From Bacteroidales bacterium UBA5382 (GTDB lineage: Bacteria; Bacteroidota; Bacteroidia; Bacteroidales; Dysgonomonadaceae), in the NCBI GenBank assembly GCA_002409745.1, contig DHOU01000029.1, positions 135,623-199,622 of the forward strand: a DNA stretch of 64,000 nucleotides. The letters run 5' to 3'. Under the pieces are notes generated by a model. The model ran no database searches, had not been told where the DNA came from, and worked only from the letters and a program-made list of their open reading frames with translations. Position numbers and translations under genes: made by a program. Positions 1 through 7,888 of the stretch are shown here, in pieces; position 1 is the stretch's first letter, and every line of letters begins with the position of its first letter.

Positions 1-105
1 GCGGGGAGCGAATTTTCCGGCAACCATATCTTGTAGCGTAAACCCTTGCGCCGACACGCAAGCCGCAATAATCACAAATAGAGATAAAAGAAACGTTTTC
101 TTCAT
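1..105 (-). CDS. N-terminal fragment of a secreted protein (possibly S9/DPP IV-like peptidase)
   Basis: The first 35 codons of a gene that runs off the left edge. The ATG at 103-105 opens a clear signal peptide (MKKTFLLSLF start, hydrophobic core, cleavage after VSAQ), then GFTLQDMVAGKFAPR. A short 'x-LTL-x-D-xx-GKF' stretch right after the signal peptide is what I recall from Bacteroidales dipeptidyl-peptidase IV-type S9 peptidases, but 15 mature residues cannot prove it. Export to the periplasm is well supported; the family is a guess. Confidence 0.5.
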   Translation of the reverse strand, partial: MKKTFLLSLFVIIAACVSAQGFTLQDMVAGKFAPR

Positions 106-133
106 TTTTTTCGATTGTTTAAGCAGGCAAATT

Positions 134-170
134 TACAAAAAAAGCCGCAATTCAAAGGAATTGCAGCTTT
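134..170 (-). terminator. Rho-independent terminator after the small barrel gene
   Basis: A 12-bp hairpin (141-152 pairing with 159-170, one C/A mismatch, 6-nt loop) lies 31 nt past the stop codon of the gene at 201-671. On the minus strand the stem is followed at once by a run of seven T (141-134 side), the classic intrinsic terminator arrangement. It insulates this gene from the secreted-protein gene at 1-105. Confidence 0.75.
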
Positions 171-200
171 CAAAAGAAAAAAAATAAAATTGTATTACTT

Positions 201-671
201 CTATTTATTAAATGTATAGCGGACACTCAAGGCCAATCCGGCGTACCAATAGTCGTTAAAGTCGACAAAATTAAAAGACGGCTTCCAGTCGAGTGAAATT
301 GTAAACGGTGCGGTGGGAAATACATATTCGAGGCCCGCGATCAAATCACCCCCAACCAAGAAAGAGCTATCATAACGGTCTCTGTCGTGATAAATATTAC
401 CCACGTGAGCTCCGATTCCTAAATACCAGTCGAGGCCGGGGGCTCCGGGCACCGGTTTTTGATATTCATACAACCCTGTAAGTTGAAAATACCTCGGCGA
501 AGCACTTAGAATACCTTCTATGGCGCTGGAAGGCCGATAAAAGTGCTTCAACGTAATGCCGTTGTCGTATCCCAATCGTAATCCGACCCCGGTATTATAT
601 TGTTGTGCACTCAATGTAGCGGTGAATGCAATAAACAGCAAACTACCGATAAATAACTTTTTGAATTTCAT
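201..671 (-). CDS. Small outer-membrane beta-barrel protein, function unknown
   Basis: A 156-residue protein with a signal peptide (cleavage near TLSAQ) and a body of alternating aromatic/polar segments, including the repeated 'WYLGIGAHVGNIY' and 'FTISLDWKPSFNF' style strands. It ends in RYTFNK, close to the C-terminal aromatic pattern of 8-stranded barrels. The first ATG is at 669-671; the frame extends two codons further only through a TTG. It resembles small opacity/OmpW-like porins of Bacteroidota, but I recognise no specific family. It is monocistronic, with a terminator downstream and an imperfect dyad (698-713) upstream. Confidence 0.7.
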   Translation of the reverse strand: MKFKKLFIGSLLFIAFTATLSAQQYNTGVGLRLGYDNGITLKHFYRPSSAIEGILSASPRYFQLTGLYEYQKPVPGAPGLDWYLGIGAHVGNIYHDRDRYDSSFLVGGDLIAGLEYVFPTAPFTISLDWKPSFNFVDFNDYWYAGLALSVRYTFNK

Positions 672-697
672 AATCAATGTTTTTAATTAATAATTTA

Positions 698-713
698 ATC
701 TCTTATAGGAGAT
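698..713. promoter_or_regulatory. Imperfect 16-bp dyad upstream of the small barrel gene
   Basis: ATCTCTTATAGGAGAT is symmetric at 14 of 16 positions and lies 27 nt upstream of the ATG at 671. Placement and symmetry suit an operator or a small 5'-UTR hairpin. No regulator gene is adjacent and no second copy was noticed, so this is only a candidate site. Confidence 0.25.
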
Positions 714-822
714 AATTTGGTTCTTGACGATTGCTATTGTATTATATGTGCTATAACAAAAAAGCCGTTTATTTGTTTATCGAGAGCTCTGTTAAACATT
801 TAACGGATTTATTCCGTGATTT

Positions 823-3438
823 CTATTTACCCGTTACGATCTTCTTGATTTCATTTAATTTGTTCAATGCTTCGATAGGCGTAAGATTATTGACATCGAG
901 ATGAATAATCTCATCGCGAACGCGACTCAATACCGGATCGTCGAGCTGAAAGAAACTGAGTTGATACCCCTCGCGTTTTTCAATAAAATCATTGATCGGT
1001 TTCGAAATACCCTCTTTCCGGTTATGCTGCTCCATTTCGCTCAAGATGGCATCGGCACGTTTGGTGATGCTTTGAGGCATGCCGGCCATGCGCGCCACGT
1101 GGATACCGAAACTATGCTCACTCCCTCCCGGAACCAGTTTGCGTAAGAAGATCACTTTATTGTCGACTTCTTTTATCGCCACGTTATAGTTCTTGATTCG
1201 TTTGAACGATTTTTCCATTTCGTTCAGTTCATGATAATGGGTGGCAAAAAGAGTCTTTGCATGTACTTTAGGGTGTTCATGAATATACTCTACAATGGCC
1301 CACGCGAGGGAAATACCGTCGTAGGTACTGGTACCCCGGCCTAATTCATCGAAAAGAATCAGGCTCTTCGACGAAATATTATTTAAGATGTTGGCAGCTT
1401 CATTCATTTCGACCATAAAAGTCGATTCACCCAACGAGATATTATCGGAAGCGCCCACACGGGTAAAGATCTTATCCACCAACCCTATTTTAGCCGAATC
1501 GGCAGGAATAAAACAGCCGATCTGCGCCAGAATAGTGATAAGAGCCGTTTGTCGTAATAAAGCCGATTTACCGGCCATATTAGGCCCGGTAATAATAATA
1601 ATCTGTTGAGAATTCGAATCCAGATACACATCATTGGCAATAAACGGTTCATCGGGCGGCAATTGTTGTTCAATTACCGGATGCCGCCCGTTGCGGATAT
1701 CGAGGACATCCGAATCATTTACTTCGGGACGTATGTAGTGGTTCTGACGGGAAACTTCAGCGAACGACAAAAGGCAGTCGACCTGCGCAATAATGGCTGC
1801 ATTCATTTGTATGGGCGGTATATACTCTATCAGACTCTCCACGAGTGTTGCATATAATTGTCCTTCCAACGTCAGGATTTTCTCTTCGGCGCCCAGAATC
1901 TTCTCTTCGTATATTTTCAGTTCTTCGGTAATATAGCGTTCGGCGTTGACCAATGTCTGCTTACGGATCCAATTTTCAGGCACTTTGTCCTTATGTGCAT
2001 GACGCACCTCGATGTAATACCCGAAGACATTGTTAAAGCCGACTTTCAACGACGGGATACCGGTTTTTTCGCTCTCCCGCTGCTGTAACTTCAGCAGATA
2101 ATCTTTTCCCGAATATGCGATATCGCGCAACTGGTCGAGTTCTTCGTTTACTCCTTTCTTTATGATCCTCCCTTTATTCACGAGCATGGGAGGGTCCGGC
2201 ATGATTTCACGCTCAATGCGATCGCGTATCACCGGGCATGGGTCGAGTTTTTTTCCCATCGCCTGTAGACCGGGACTCTCCGAAGCCAGAAAGGTATCGC
2301 GTATCGGCTCGATAGCCGTCAACGCCACTTTCAGTTGAATCACTTCGCGTGGACTAATGCGTCCCACGGCTGCTTTGGAAATAATCCGTTCCAAATCGCC
2401 TATCATTGAAAGCAGTCGATGAAGAAGGTCTTTTAGTTGCGGTTCGCGAAAAAAATTCTCCACCACATTCAGCCGCTCTTCAATTGCCTGTATCTCTTTG
2501 AGAGGAAAAACGATCCAACGACGCAACAGCCGTGAGCCCATCGGTGTAATCGTTTTATCGAGTATATCCAGAAGACTTTTTCCTCCCTCGTTCATGGGGG
2601 AAATAAGCTCCAAACTACGGACGGTAAATTTGTCAAGACGAACAAACCGATCCTCTTCGATCCTTTTTAGCGAAAGAATATGGCTTATGTGAGTGTGTTG
2701 TGTAAGATCGAGATAATGCATTATCGCACCGGAAGCAATAATGCCCAGCCGGAGATTATCAACACCGAAGCCTTTGAGGTTTCGGGTTTGAAAATGCGTC
2801 AAAAGACGGTCCCGGGCGGCGTCTTCGGTAAAGATCCAATCATCTAATTCGAAAAGCAAATAGTTCGGCCCGAAAGTTTCCTCGAATTTCTTCTTCTTTC
2901 CACGCTCCACAAGAATCTCCTTCGGATCGAAGTTAGCCAACAGTTTATCGATATCGTCCTTTTTTCCTTCCGACGTCAGAAATTCGCCGGTAGACACATC
3001 CAGCAGCGAGATACCGAACAGGGTCGAGTTGGAAGAATAGACCGCACAGAGGAAGTTGTTTTCTTTATGATTCAGAATGTTGTCATTAATCGAAACACCC
3101 GGCGTTACCAATTCGGTAATCCCCCGTTTAACCAGGTTTTTGGTCAGTTTAGGATCTTCGAGCTGATCACAGATCGCCACGCGCTTACCGGCTCGCACCA
3201 GTTTGGGAAGATACGTATCGAGAGCATGATGGGGAAAGCCGGCCAATTCGACAAACTGCGCCGAACCGTTTGCCCTTTTCGTTAAGGTAATACCTAAAAT
3301 TTCCGAAGCAACGATGGCATCGTCCGAAAATGTTTCGTAAAAGTCGCCCACGCGAAACAATAAAATAGCATCGGGATGTTTTTCTTTAATCTCGAAATAT
3401 TGCTTCATCATCGGGGTTTCTACAATCTTTTTACTCAC
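823..3438 (-). CDS. mutS: DNA mismatch repair protein MutS
   Basis: An 871-residue MutS1-type ATPase that recognises mismatches. The N-terminal domain carries the mismatch-binding F-x-E motif (GDFYETF). The ATPase domain has Walker A GPNMAGKS at residues 618-625, Walker [14 protein letters not shown] and the ATHYHEL switch segment. Length matches bacterial MutS1 (about 850-880). The start is GTG at 3436-3438; no in-frame ATG lies upstream, and the next ATGs (residues 10-11) would cut into the conserved N-terminal TPMMKQY segment. It follows the sirtuin gene on the same strand after 39 nt and is probably cotranscribed with it. No mutL is nearby. Confidence 0.97.
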   Translation of the reverse strand: MSKKIVETPMMKQYFEIKEKHPDAILLFRVGDFYETFSDDAIVASEILGITLTKRANGSAQFVELAGFPHHALDTYLPKLVRAGKRVAICDQLEDPKLTKNLVKRGITELVTPGVSINDNILNHKENNFLCAVYSSNSTLFGISLLDVSTGEFLTSEGKKDDIDKLLANFDPKEILVERGKKKKFEETFGPNYLLFELDDWIFTEDAARDRLLTHFQTRNLKGFGVDNLRLGIIASGAIMHYLDLTQHTHISHILSLKRIEEDRFVRLDKFTVRSLELISPMNEGGKSLLDILDKTITPMGSRLLRRWIVFPLKEIQAIEERLNVVENFFREPQLKDLLHRLLSMIGDLERIISKAAVGRISPREVIQLKVALTAIEPIRDTFLASESPGLQAMGKKLDPCPVIRDRIEREIMPDPPMLVNKGRIIKKGVNEELDQLRDIAYSGKDYLLKLQQRESEKTGIPSLKVGFNNVFGYYIEVRHAHKDKVPENWIRKQTLVNAERYITEELKIYEEKILGAEEKILTLEGQLYATLVESLIEYIPPIQMNAAIIAQVDCLLSFAEVSRQNHYIRPEVNDSDVLDIRNGRHPVIEQQLPPDEPFIANDVYLDSNSQQIIIITGPNMAGKSALLRQTALITILAQIGCFIPADSAKIGLVDKIFTRVGASDNISLGESTFMVEMNEAANILNNISSKSLILFDELGRGTSTYDGISLAWAIVEYIHEHPKVHAKTLFATHYHELNEMEKSFKRIKNYNVAIKEVDNKVIFLRKLVPGGSEHSFGIHVARMAGMPQSITKRADAILSEMEQHNRKEGISKPINDFIEKREGYQLSFFQLDDPVLSRVRDEIIHLDVNNLTPIEALNKLNEIKKIVTGK

Positions 3439-3477
3439 AAACAGTTTGATTTTACGGGGTTGTTATTTTTTATAGAA

Positions 3478-4221
3478 CTAGCAAAGATAAGAAAAAAAAT
3501 GATGAGTGATGAGTGATGGATTATGAATATAAAGACGGCGCCTGAGCTCGCGAACGCCTTCGGATGCGCCTTTACGGATAAAAACAACATCACTGCGACC
3601 GGTGTGCACCTCTTTGGGATCGATCAAATAAATAGGTACGCCCGAATGCACATACCCCTGTAGCCCCGCCGCCGGATAAACATTCATTGATGTGCCGATG
3701 ATAACAAAATAATCGGCCTGTCCGACCCATTGAGCCGCCTCGGAAATCATGGGCACCATTTCGCCGAACCATACGATATGCGGTCGCAACTGGTATCCTT
3801 TCTCGCACAAATCGCCCAGTTTGATATCGCAATGATCGGGAGAGAGTTCGTATACCAGCGACTCGTCGCCCGAAGAACGCGCCTTCATCAGTTCGCCGTG
3901 AAGATGCAACACCTGCGTGCTACCGGCTTGCTCGTGCAGGTTATCGATATTTTGAGTAATAATGCGTACGTCAAAATGCTCCTCCAACTGCGCCAAAGCG
4001 ATGTGCCCTTCGTTTGGCTGGGCTTTGAGCAGTTCACGGCGGCGCATATTATAAAAATCGAGTACACGTTGCGGATTTTCTCTGAATCCTTCAGGGGTAG
4101 CCACCTGTTCTACCGGATAATTCTCCCATAAACCACCCGAATCGCGAAACGTGGCGATTCCGCTCTCGGCACTCATACCGGCACCCGATAAGACAACCAG
4201 TTTCTTTTTCTTTTCTTCCAT
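3478..4221 (-). CDS. Sir2-family NAD-dependent protein deacylase, zinc-ligand-less
   Basis: A 247-residue sirtuin that removes acyl groups from lysine using NAD+. The Rossmann motif is GAGMSAESGIATFRD (residues 13-27), followed by QNIDNLHEQAG and the catalytic histidine H108 in HLHGE. The Y57-x-x-R60 pair (FYNMRR) marks class III enzymes such as SIRT5/CobB, which prefer succinyl/malonyl-lysine. The C-x2-C pairs that bind zinc in most sirtuins are absent: the segment after H108 has only two scattered cysteines. I recall this zinc-less form from other Bacteroidales. The C-terminal tail is formed by a heptad repeat. It lies upstream of mutS in a likely two-gene unit. Confidence 0.92.
   Translation of the reverse strand: MEEKKKKLVVLSGAGMSAESGIATFRDSGGLWENYPVEQVATPEGFRENPQRVLDFYNMRRRELLKAQPNEGHIALAQLEEHFDVRIITQNIDNLHEQAGSTQVLHLHGELMKARSSGDESLVYELSPDHCDIKLGDLCEKGYQLRPHIVWFGEMVPMISEAAQWVGQADYFVIIGTSMNVYPAAGLQGYVHSGVPIYLIDPKEVHTGRSDVVFIRKGASEGVRELRRRLYIHNPSLITHHFFSYLC
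3497..3528. repeat. Short 7-nt tandem array at the sirtuin stop codon
   Basis: GATGAGT, GATGAGT, GATGGAT and TATGAAT follow each other in exact 7-nt register from 3501 to 3528. The array encodes the last residues of the sirtuin frame, giving it an extra low-complexity C-terminal tail. It is one of several heptad arrays in this window, most of them touching gene ends. Confidence 0.6.
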
Positions 4222-4240
4222 ATCCGATGTTTTTTACGAT

Positions 4241-4248
4241 CAAATATA
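4241..4248 (-). promoter_or_regulatory. Candidate -7 element for sir2-mutS
   Basis: On the minus strand TATATTTG matches the Bacteroides -7 consensus TAnnTTTG and lies 19 nt upstream of the sirtuin ATG. No convincing TTTG (-33) is found 19-21 nt further upstream, so confidence is limited. If used, the 5' UTR would be only about 12-15 nt. Confidence 0.4.
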
Positions 4249-4442
4249 CATACTTTTCCCATCATGTTTAATCGATTCTATACATTTTAACGGTTATCGC
4301 CGATTGTTGTAATTGTATCTATTTGACGGGAGAAAAGACGGCCTTCGAATATAAACAAAACAACCAATATGGCACAATAATCCAATATTTATAAACACAA
4401 ATAAAAAATATAGCACGAATAACAAACATTTTATCTATATAT

Positions 4443-4474
4443 GTTGCATTATTCAATCACTATGTATATTTTTG
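4443..4474 (+). promoter_or_regulatory. Bacteroides-type promoter of the ammonium transporter gene
   Basis: The -33 core TTG (4444-4446) and the -7 element TATTTTTG (4467-4474) are separated by exactly 20 nt, fitting the Bacteroides sigma-ABfr consensus. The expected start site is near 4481, giving a 5' UTR of about 30 nt before the ATG at 4513. Confidence 0.65.
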
Positions 4475-4512
4475 CATTCGAAAATTCTCTTGGTTATTTA
4501 ATATATTAGGTT

Positions 4513-5838
4513 ATGAACGAAAAAAATTCGAAAAGAAGGTATATTGTACCTTTTATAGTACTGGCAATAATAGCAGTATTGGCTCTTTTGCCGGTAAATC
4601 ACGACACACTCATCTCCGAAAAACTTGAAATTAGCCATGCCGATACGTCTTGGATGCTAATAGCCTCGGCATTGGTGTTTTTAATGACACCCGGATTGGC
4701 TTTTTTCTACGGAGGAATGGTAAGGTACAAAAATTTGGTTTCTACTTTACTGCAAAGTTTTATTACATTGGGAATTATTAGTGTAATCTGGATTGTAGTC
4801 GGTTTCAGTCTTGCTTTTGGAGAGAGTATCGGGGGTATAATTGGAAATCCGGCAACTTTTATCTTATTTAAGAATGTAGGGTTTGCTCCCAACCCTGATT
4901 TTGCAGGGACCATTCCTTTTGCACTATTTGCCGTATTTCAACTGAAATTTGCGATTATTACGCCGGCTCTCATCACCGGGGGAATTGCGGAAAGGATCCG
5001 GTTTTCATCCTTGATGTTATTTATCGTATTATTTACGCTATGTATTTATGCTCCTTTAGCGCATTGGACATGGCATCCTGAAGGTTTCCTCCGGCAATGG
5101 GGAGTACTGGACTTTGCCGGCGGCACGGTGGTACATATTTCTGCCGGATTTGCAGCATTAAGCGGAGCGTTATTCTTAGGCAAGCGCAACGATGGAGAAG
5201 AAAGCAGTCCGACCAATATCCCATATATTCTTTTGGGAGCGGGCTTGTTATGGTTCGGATGGTTTGGTTTCAACGCCGGTTCGGCTTTAGCCGCCGATGG
5301 GATCGCTGTTTCTGCATTTCTCAACACAAACTTAGCATCGGCCACGGCTATGATTACGTGGGTCTTGACTGATGGTGCCCGGGGGAAAAAGCGTTCATCC
5401 GTCGGAGCTGCGGTCGGGGCGGTAGTAGGATTAGTCGCCATCACGCCGGCCGCCGGATTTGTGACTGTAGGCCAAAGTATATTCATCGGTTTTGCAGCGT
5501 CTCTGGCAAGCTATGCCGCCGTGAGGTTAAAACCGCGTAGCAGCATAGATGACACACTCGATGTCTTTCCCTGTCACGGTATCGGGGGAATTGTCGGTAT
5601 GCTTTTGACCGGCGTTTTTGCCAAAGACGTCGGGCTGCTCTACGGCGACCCAACCACATTCCTTTTCCATCTGTTAGCGTTGGTTATCGTCAGTATATTT
5701 ACTTTTGGCGGATCTTACCTGCTTTACAAACTCACCAACCTGATCTTGCCTATGCGCGTCACAGAACTGCAAGAGAAACGCGGACTCGATATTACGCAGC
5801 ACGGAGAAAAGGCAACCGATACGGAGTTTTCTTATTAA
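4513..5838 (+). CDS. amtB: Ammonium transporter (Amt/MEP/Rh family)
   Basis: A 441-residue polytopic inner-membrane channel for ammonium/ammonia. It has about 11-12 hydrophobic helices after a short basic N-terminus. The family's twin histidines are present: H208 in TVVHISAG and H355 in FPCHGIGG. The conserved aspartate of WGVLDFAGG precedes the first. The C-terminal cytosolic tail is typical of AmtB. The usual partner PII gene (glnK/glnB) is absent next door, so regulation would have to come from a PII protein encoded elsewhere. It has its own promoter and is convergent with the PPi-PFK gene. Confidence 0.95.
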   Translation: MNEKNSKRRYIVPFIVLAIIAVLALLPVNHDTLISEKLEISHADTSWMLIASALVFLMTPGLAFFYGGMVRYKNLVSTLLQSFITLGIISVIWIVVGFSLAFGESIGGIIGNPATFILFKNVGFAPNPDFAGTIPFALFAVFQLKFAIITPALITGGIAERIRFSSLMLFIVLFTLCIYAPLAHWTWHPEGFLRQWGVLDFAGGTVVHISAGFAALSGALFLGKRNDGEESSPTNIPYILLGAGLLWFGWFGFNAGSALAADGIAVSAFLNTNLASATAMITWVLTDGARGKKRSSVGAAVGAVVGLVAITPAAGFVTVGQSIFIGFAASLASYAAVRLKPRSSIDDTLDVFPCHGIGGIVGMLLTGVFAKDVGLLYGDPTTFLFHLLALVIVSIFTFGGSYLLYKLTNLILPMRVTELQEKRGLDITQHGEKATDTEFSY

Positions 5839-5876
5839 GAACGCTTTTTGTTTCTCCCTGCCAATAGAATGAAAAA

Positions 5877-5906
5877 CGGGGGCGTCGCTAAAAAACGACG
5901 TCCCCG
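5877..5906. terminator. Terminator between convergent amtB and PPi-PFK genes
   Basis: An 11-bp GC-rich stem (5877-5887 with 5896-5906, containing one G-U pair, 8-nt A-rich loop). In the minus direction the stem is followed by TTTTT, so it is a good intrinsic terminator for the phosphofructokinase gene. It also sits 39 nt past the amtB stop and may act for both. Confidence 0.75.
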
Positions 5907-5939
5907 CGTAATAGAACACTCTTTTATAAATAGAAGATA

Positions 5940-7592
5940 TTACTTACCTTGCTGTTCCAATTGCAATGTTTTGCTCGGCTGATCGCATACTTCGCTCGGT
6001 CCGAAATATTGAATGGGGCCCGGATAGACATAATCCGTTTCGATGGCCCATTTATCACGAACACTTTTAAAGTATTGGAAAGGAGCCCCCTGCAAGTCGA
6101 CCAATGCTTTTTGGATAACCGGCTTCATCTCGCCATGACGACGTTCCATATTCATCATCATCGTAATAGGAATCCCTCCGGCAACCCATTGGCTGGCCGA
6201 TGCGGTGGTGTTGCGAACCGACGACATATAACCGGTCTTGCCGGAGACAATCAACAACGAGGCGGTATAACCAAGCGAATAGCAGTAGTCTGCATCGTAA
6301 TTAGAAGGAGCTGCGCAACGACCTTCATATCCGAAGAAATGATGTACGGTAGCGAACTTACCGTTGTATTTACCTTCTTGCGCCCATTTTTTCAATCGTT
6401 TACCGACCATCTCAGCCAATAATTCTTCGGTTTGAATCATCGAAACCTGTACGTTTCCGTGCGGATCACGGTCGAGCGTAAGCTGTTGCGCCACACGTTC
6501 GGGAAGCGAGGCATAAATCTTCGAATTTGCCTCGGACAATTTGCCGATAACATATTCACGCTGTTGCGAACGGCGGATGATATTGAACTCATCGGCATTA
6601 TGCGCCAGAAAATCGTTCAATTCCTGAATGAGCTTTTTCATGGCAGGAATAAACTCGATCAACCCTTCGGGAATAATCACCGTTCCGAAGTTCAAGCCTT
6701 CATCGGCGCGTTTAGCCACCACCGAAGCGATATAGTCAACGACATCGTCGAGCGACAGGTTTTTCGCTTCCACTTCCTCCGAAACGATACACACATTCGG
6801 GTGTGTTTGCAAGGCGCATTCCAAAGCAATGTGCGACGCCGAGCGTCCCATCACCTTAATAAAGTGCCAGTATTTACGAGCGGAATTACAATCGCGCTGG
6901 ATATTCCCGATCAGTTCGGAATAAACTTTACAAGCGGTATCGAATCCGAACGACGTTTCAATCTGCTCGTTTTTCAAGTCGCCGTCGATTGTTTTCGGAC
7001 AACCGATTACCTGCACGCCGGCGCCGATGGATTTATAATATTCCGCCAACACGCAAGCATTGGTATTGGAATCGTCTCCACCGATAATGACGAGCGCTTG
7101 TATATTCAATTTCTTAAGGATTTCCAACCCTTTATCGAATTGTTCTTTCGTTTCGAGTTTCGTCCGTCCCGAACCGATGATATCGAATCCTCCGGTATTG
7201 CGGTATTCGTCAATGATATCGCCAGTCAGTTCTTTGTACTCATGATTGATCAAGCCGGCAGGACCCAGAATGAATCCATAAAGGCGGCTATCGGCATGAA
7301 GACGTTTGATACCGTCATAAATACCGGCAATCACATTATGTCCTCCGGGTGCTTGTCCGCCCGAAAGGATCACCCCTACATTTACCGGCTGATCCACACC
7401 GGGTTTTCCGGCTGCGTGAACGAATTTTACGATCGGCATGCCGTATGTATTCGGAAACAACTTTCGAATTTCTTCCTGGTCGCGAACCGATTCGGTAGAC
7501 GCACCCTCTTCAATTTTCACATTTCCTCTCAATCCTTCCGGAATCTTGGGCTCATACGATGCCCTTGCAATTTGTAAAGCGCTTTTTGTCAT
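5940..7592 (-). CDS. pfp: Diphosphate-dependent 6-phosphofructokinase, long form
   Basis: A 550-residue glycolytic enzyme that phosphorylates fructose 6-phosphate with pyrophosphate, reversibly. Substrate-binding motifs are GGQAPGGHN near residue 87 and PKTIDGDL. The phosphoryl-donor site is G171-G172-D173-D174-S175; aspartate in place of the glycine of ATP-dependent enzymes (GGDGS) is the accepted marker of PPi dependence. [11 protein letters not shown] and [10 protein letters not shown] complete the fructose-phosphate site. Length fits the long plant/Bacteroides PFP group. It is monocistronic, ends at a strong terminator, and its 5' leader contains a degenerate palindromic repeat (7631-7757). 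Confidence 0.95.
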   Translation of the reverse strand: MTKSALQIARASYEPKIPEGLRGNVKIEEGASTESVRDQEEIRKLFPNTYGMPIVKFVHAAGKPGVDQPVNVGVILSGGQAPGGHNVIAGIYDGIKRLHADSRLYGFILGPAGLINHEYKELTGDIIDEYRNTGGFDIIGSGRTKLETKEQFDKGLEILKKLNIQALVIIGGDDSNTNACVLAEYYKSIGAGVQVIGCPKTIDGDLKNEQIETSFGFDTACKVYSELIGNIQRDCNSARKYWHFIKVMGRSASHIALECALQTHPNVCIVSEEVEAKNLSLDDVVDYIASVVAKRADEGLNFGTVIIPEGLIEFIPAMKKLIQELNDFLAHNADEFNIIRRSQQREYVIGKLSEANSKIYASLPERVAQQLTLDRDPHGNVQVSMIQTEELLAEMVGKRLKKWAQEGKYNGKFATVHHFFGYEGRCAAPSNYDADYCYSLGYTASLLIVSGKTGYMSSVRNTTASASQWVAGGIPITMMMNMERRHGEMKPVIQKALVDLQGAPFQYFKSVRDKWAIETDYVYPGPIQYFGPSEVCDQPSKTLQLEQQGK

Positions 7593-7630
7593 TTTATTGA
7601 ATGTCTTAAAAATATTTTCTTAAATTCTAC

Positions 7631-7757
7631 GAATCTGTTTAAATTTATTTCGCGATTCAAAAAGAATTATTTTTTAGCAGTGTTCTTTCTTGTTTTGGCG
7701 ATAATAGCAGGCTATTTGAGCCGAATAAGAGGAAGAAGAATGCTAAACAGTTTCTAC
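7631..7757. repeat. Degenerate member of a palindromic MITE-like repeat family
   Basis: The end motifs gaatctgttt (7631-7640) and taaacagtttcta (7745-7757) are imperfect inverted copies. The centre is a 14-nt palindrome AATAGC-AG-GCTATT (703-716 within 7 kb). The same layout and near-identical centre occur in reverse orientation in the element at 45236-45419; the distance from one end motif to the centre is 63-64 nt in both. The other half is shortened here. It lies in the leader of the PPi-PFK gene. Confidence 0.45.
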
Positions 7758-7781
7758 ACAAAAGGTTTTATTTCAGCTGCC

Positions 7782-7789
7782 AAAAATAA
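7782..7789 (-). promoter_or_regulatory. Candidate -7 element for PPi-PFK
   Basis: Minus-strand TATTTTTG fits TAnnTTTG, about 190 nt upstream of the ATG. No good -33 is visible 20 nt upstream. If real, the mRNA leader would include the palindromic repeat at 7631-7757. Confidence 0.3.
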
Positions 7790-7853
7790 CATTTTTGCAC
7801 GAGATAGGAAAATCGAATTTCCTCCTTTTACATCGTTTAATAACCGGGAGAGT

Positions 7854-7888
7854 GAATGGTAAATGGTAAATACCATTCACCATTCGTT
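7854..7888. repeat. Palindromic 7-nt tandem array at the pcrA stop codon
   Basis: GAATGGT, AAATGGT, AAATACC, ATTCACC and ATTCGTT are in 7-nt register. The first and second halves are inverted copies, giving a 15-bp stem (7854-7868 with 7871-7885, one mismatch) with a 2-nt centre. The array overlaps the last codon of pcrA (stop at 7887-7889). A transcript end or stability hairpin is plausible, but no T-run follows. Confidence 0.6.

Noticed and set aside
6432..7577. A 381-codon plus-strand open frame.
   Set aside because: It is antisense to the PPi-PFK gene, whose motifs are complete; the antisense frame shows no recognisable domain.
7680..7862. A 60-codon plus-strand ORF in the PPi-PFK upstream gap.
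   Set aside because: It runs through the degenerate palindromic repeat and into the heptad array, with no start-site signal or homology I recognise.
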